Of a DNA stretch of 8,698 nucleotides, positions 6,505 through 8,698 are shown one piece after another. The position numbers and the translations under genes were made by a program. The stretch spans positions 1-8,698 of the forward strand of contig JAKSUD010000031.1 in NCBI GenBank assembly GCA_024409185.1. Direction: 5' to 3'. The notes below the pieces were generated by a model, which worked only from the letters and a program-made list of their open reading frames with translations, was not told the origin of the DNA and made no database searches. Source of the DNA: an archaeon (GTDB lineage: Archaea; Methanobacteriota; Methanobacteria; Methanobacteriales; Methanobacteriaceae). Position 1 is the stretch's first letter; every line of letters starts with the position of its first letter.

Positions 6505-6598
6505 TTTTTTTAAACTAATATGCAACTTTAAAATTTAACTATTACTTTAACTATTTTTAATACTTTTAATACTTTTAATACTTTTTTAAAATAAAAAA
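6505..6598. terminator. Two-sided terminator between fen and the DUF2119-like gene
   Basis: On the plus strand a seven-T run (6505-6511) and a T-rich block to 6587 follow fen. Within the block a 9-bp unit, TTTTAATAC, is repeated three times (6555-6581) and ends in six T (6582-6587). On the minus strand six T (6598-6593) directly follow the stop codon of the opposing gene. Poly-T next to poly-A could also pair weakly. This suits termination of both convergent transcripts. Confidence 0.6.
6555..6581 (+). repeat. Three tandem copies of a 9-bp T-rich unit
   Basis: TTTTAATAC at 6555-6563, 6564-6572 and 6573-6581 is perfect in all three copies, with a partial TTTT copy continuing. It lies within the fen terminator block and probably arose by slippage. 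Confidence 0.85.
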
Positions 6599-7255
6599 TT
6601 AATATGGTGGAAAATCTTCATCCCAAACATATTTTACATATTCCATAGCAAGTTCAACTTGATGAGGATATTTTACCCAAATACGGTCTTCAAAATCTTT
6701 TCTATCTTTAGAAGAACATATTAAATCTAAAAAGTCAAAATAACGATTTAAAATTGCATCTAAATCAAAATCATATTTTTCAACAAGTTCTTTATCAAAG
6801 TCATATTCTTCAAAAGCAGGAATTTCTAAAGTTTTACAAATAGTATCTCTTGTAAAATATTTCTGGCGAATAAGTGGAGATACAGAACTTACTAAAACAT
6901 GATTATCACAACTAATTAAAGGAGGAACTCCTTGAGATTCTAATCTACTTTCATCAAGTAATTTCTCATAATTTTTAAGATGATAAGAGTGAAATTCTGT
7001 ATAAAAATCAGGTTTATGTTTTTCAATTAAACTAATAATCTTTTTACCTTGATTAGACTCATAAAATTCTTCTTTTAAAGTTGAAATATATGGAGATTCA
7101 TCAAAATTATAGATATAAATTTGTCCATTAGAAAAATCAGAAGCTTTTAATTTTCTTAAAATTTTAATGATGGTTTTACCTTCATTTCCATGGATTCCAC
7201 CAATGAAAAGCTTTGTTGGACCTTCTCCATTATCAATATAACGAAAATAAGACAT
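6599..7255 (-). CDS. DUF2119-like archaeal protein with M14/AstE-like metallohydrolase motifs
   Basis: A 218-residue soluble protein, counted from ATG 7255. It resembles the DUF2119 family known from methanogens, whose function is not established. Near the N-terminus LFIGGIHGNEG (16-26) matches the HxxE zinc motif of M14 carboxypeptidases and the succinylglutamate desuccinylase/aspartoacylase group, with candidate ligands H22 and E25. A third ligand could be H89 in 'FYTEFHSYH', and E144 in 'CKTLEIPAFE' is placed like the catalytic Glu of M14 enzymes. No signal peptide or membrane segment is seen, so it is probably cytoplasmic. An in-frame TTG at 7270 would add five residues but has no ribosome binding site. 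ATG 7255 follows AGATGAT by three bases and is preferred. It lies downstream of ahcY on the same strand, separated by that gene's terminator. The hydrolase role is an inference. Confidence 0.65.
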   Translation of the reverse strand: MSYFRYIDNGEGPTKLFIGGIHGNEGKTIIKILRKLKASDFSNGQIYIYNFDESPYISTLKEEFYESNQGKKIISLIEKHKPDFYTEFHSYHLKNYEKLLDESRLESQGVPPLISCDNHVLVSSVSPLIRQKYFTRDTICKTLEIPAFEEYDFDKELVEKYDFDLDAILNRYFDFLDLICSSKDRKDFEDRIWVKYPHQVELAMEYVKYVWDEDFPPY

Positions 7256-7294
7256 AATATCATCTAACAAGATAAATAAGATAAAATAAATTTT

Positions 7295-7346
7295 GAATTA
7301 TTAACTAATTCTTTACAAAGATTATATTAAATGTATTATATTAAAT
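7295..7346 (-). promoter_or_regulatory. Promoter region of the DUF2119-like gene: duplicated TATA-like element and small palindromes
   Basis: The 12-mer ATTATATTAAAT occurs at 7321-7332 and again at 7335-7346; read on the minus strand it is ATTTAATATAAT, a TATA-like element. Just downstream on that strand are two small inverted repeats: GAATTA/TAATTC with a 5-base loop (7295-7311) and CTTT-AC-AAAG (7311-7320). They would lie around the expected transcript start. The upstream copy also borders the ahcY terminator. Confidence 0.4.
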
Positions 7347-7350
7347 AAAT

Positions 7351-7362
7351 AAAAAAAGAAGA
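7351..7362 (-). terminator. T-run terminator after ahcY
   Basis: On the minus strand CTCTTC is followed by seven T (7357-7351) and then a T-rich stretch, starting about 10 bases after the ahcY stop. No stable hairpin is seen, consistent with an archaeal terminator. Confidence 0.6.
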
Positions 7363-7368
7363 GAGAAT

Positions 7369-8619
7369 TTAAGTTCCTTCTCTCCAGTTTCCAAGATATT
7401 CAGTTTGACGGTCTGATAAGGAATCGATTTCAATTCCCATAGCTTTAAGTTTTAATCTTGCTACAGAATCATCAATCATATCAGGAGCTTTTTCAACACC
7501 TACTTTTAAATCATTTTCAAGAATATATTTAGCAGATAAAGCTTGAACAGCAAAACTCATATCCATAATTTCAGCAGGGTGTCCTTGACCTCTTGCAGCT
7601 GCTAAGTTAACAAGTCTACCATCAGCAAGTAAATAGATTTTTCTACCATCAGCCATAGTAAACATTTCAATACTTTCACGTACTTCTTCAACACTTACAG
7701 CTTGAGCTTCTAAATCAGGACGGTTGATTTCTACATTAAAGTGACCAGAGTTAGATAACATACAGCCATCTTTCATATATTTAAAGTCATCACCTTTAAT
7801 AATATCAATATTACCAGTTACAGTTACAACAAGGTCAGCTATTTTTACAGCTTCACGAATAGGCATTACTCTGTGACCATCCATTCTTGCTTCAAGTGCT
7901 CTAATTGGATCAACTTCAGTTACAATAACATTTGCACCTAAACCAGATGCACGAGAAGCTACTCCACGACCACACCAGCCATATCCACATACAACAACAT
8001 TTTTACCAGCTATTAACATATTGGTAGTTCCCATAATAGCATCTAATGAGGATTGACCAGTACCATAACGATTATCAAATAAGTATTTAGTATAAGCATC
8101 ATTTACAGCTACTACAGGGAATTTAAGAGCACCATCATCATTCATTCCAACAAGACGGTGAACACCTGTGGTAGTTTCTTCACAAGCACCCATAATATTA
8201 TCTAAAAGTTCAGGACGTTTTTCATGTAAATACATAATCATATCTGCACCATCGTCAATGATAATATCTGGTTTGTGGGATAAAACATCATCAATAGCTT
8301 GATAATATTCCTCATCAGTTTGTTCTCTCCAACCATAAATATGTAATCCTAACTCAGCAGCACCTGCAGCTGCATCATCATGAGTAGATAATGGATTACA
8401 ACCAGTCATAGCAACTTCAGCACCACCAGCTTGTAAAGTTAAACCTAAATTAACAGTTTTAGGTTCTAAATGTAAACATGAACCAATAGTAATACCTTCA
8501 AAAGGTTTTTCTTCTTCAAATTGAGCTTTAATATGTTCTAAAACAGGCATATGTTTTTGAACCCATTCAATTTTCCTAATCCCTTCTTTAGCAAGGGACA
8601 TATCTTTAACATTACTCAT
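7369..8619 (-). CDS. ahcY: Adenosylhomocysteinase (archaeal type; possibly S-inosylhomocysteine hydrolase)
   Basis: A 416-residue NAD-dependent hydrolase that splits the S-ribosyl bond of S-adenosylhomocysteine (or its deaminated form) to homocysteine and nucleoside, relieving product inhibition of methyltransferases. Motifs, counted from ATG 8619: HLEPKT (50-55), CNPLSTHDD (74-82), DDGAD (122-126), EETTTGVHRL (147-156), NDAYTKYLFDNRYGTGQS (173-190, with K178 and D182), and Rossmann GYGWCGRG (212-219). Further on are SGHFNVEI and GRLVNLAAARGQGHPAEIMDMSF. The protein ends in EYLGNWREGT and lacks the C-terminal Lys/Tyr tail (KPDHYRY type) that bacterial and eukaryal enzymes lend to the NAD site of the neighbouring subunit. 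This is the shorter archaeal form. In Methanocaldococcus the homologue was reported to prefer S-inosylhomocysteine. A GTG at 8628 lies within the ribosome binding site, so ATG 8619 is preferred. Confidence 0.95.
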   Translation of the reverse strand: MSNVKDMSLAKEGIRKIEWVQKHMPVLEHIKAQFEEEKPFEGITIGSCLHLEPKTVNLGLTLQAGGAEVAMTGCNPLSTHDDAAAGAAELGLHIYGWREQTDEEYYQAIDDVLSHKPDIIIDDGADMIMYLHEKRPELLDNIMGACEETTTGVHRLVGMNDDGALKFPVVAVNDAYTKYLFDNRYGTGQSSLDAIMGTTNMLIAGKNVVVCGYGWCGRGVASRASGLGANVIVTEVDPIRALEARMDGHRVMPIREAVKIADLVVTVTGNIDIIKGDDFKYMKDGCMLSNSGHFNVEINRPDLEAQAVSVEEVRESIEMFTMADGRKIYLLADGRLVNLAAARGQGHPAEIMDMSFAVQALSAKYILENDLKVGVEKAPDMIDDSVARLKLKAMGIEIDSLSDRQTEYLGNWREGT

Positions 8620-8623
8620 AAAA

Positions 8624-8630
8624 ATCACTG
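8624..8630 (-). promoter_or_regulatory. Ribosome binding site of ahcY
   Basis: On the minus strand CAGTGAT, matching the GTGAT core, ends four bases before ATG 8619. It includes the alternative GTG codon at 8628 and so argues against that start. Confidence 0.6.
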
Positions 8631-8642
8631 AAATTAATTAAT

Positions 8643-8688
8643 AAATATAATTTTTTAAAGTTGTATTATAATTTTTAAATATAATTTT
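8643..8688 (-). promoter_or_regulatory. Upstream region of ahcY with a repeated TATA-like 12-mer
   Basis: AAATATAATTTT occurs at 8643-8654 and 8677-8688; on the minus strand this reads AAAATTATATTT, a TATA-like element. Another TATA-like sequence, ATTATAATA, lies between at about 8664-8672 and would give a leader of about 25 bases. Which one is used cannot be decided from sequence. Confidence 0.3.
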
Positions 8689-8698
8689 ATAATTATAC

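Noticed and set aside
7268..7270. TTG at 7270 as the start of the DUF2119-like gene
   Set aside because: No ribosome binding site precedes it, whereas ATG 7255 follows AGATGAT.
8626..8628. GTG at 8628 as the ahcY start
   Set aside because: The codon is part of the CAGTGAT ribosome binding site that serves ATG 8619.

Overview
The window looks like chromosomal DNA of a methanogenic archaeon, most likely of the order Methanobacteriales (Methanobrevibacter or Methanosphaera type). The evidence is a very A+T-rich sequence, an archaeal flap endonuclease (FEN-1) with a C-terminal PCNA-binding motif, a homocitrate synthase of the coenzyme B pathway (AksA), an archaeal-type adenosylhomocysteinase, a DUF2119-like protein of a family known from methanogens, Shine-Dalgarno sites of the GGTGAT kind, and T-run terminators without strong hairpins. 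The genus is inferred, not proven.

Layout from left to right: the 3' end of a CYTH/class IV adenylate cyclase-like gene (+); a short spacer of degenerate ~19-bp repeats leading into a FUSC-type membrane protein (+); a spacer with a perfect 27-bp tandem duplication; aksA (+); a T-rich terminator zone; an ArsB/NhaD-type (SLC13/CitM-like) membrane transporter on the minus strand; a divergent promoter region; a homoaconitase/isopropylmalate isomerase large subunit (+); fen (+); a two-sided terminator; a DUF2119-like protein (-); and ahcY (-), followed by its upstream region. No gap exceeds 300 bases. I see no RNA gene, CRISPR array or insertion sequence.

Functionally, aksA and the aconitase-family large subunit fit successive steps of 2-oxosuberate synthesis, the precursor of the 7-mercaptoheptanoyl arm of coenzyme B. 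The matching small subunit and the AksF dehydrogenase are not in the window, so the substrate of the large subunit (homoaconitate or isopropylmalate) remains open. ahcY serves recycling of the S-adenosylhomocysteine made by methyltransferases, and fen serves lagging-strand maturation and base excision repair. The genes appear to be separately transcribed housekeeping units rather than one operon.

The most notable observation is in the transporter gene. Its longest open frame starts only at a TTG, but a conserved-looking N-terminal segment is encoded upstream in that same frame, and an ATG with a good ribosome binding site lies in another frame. The two are separated by exactly one base in a run of eight T (minus strand), at a UUU-UAA site. 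This is either an indel or sequencing error, a phase-variable tract, or a +1 frameshift site. I see no clear new defence or mobile system here.
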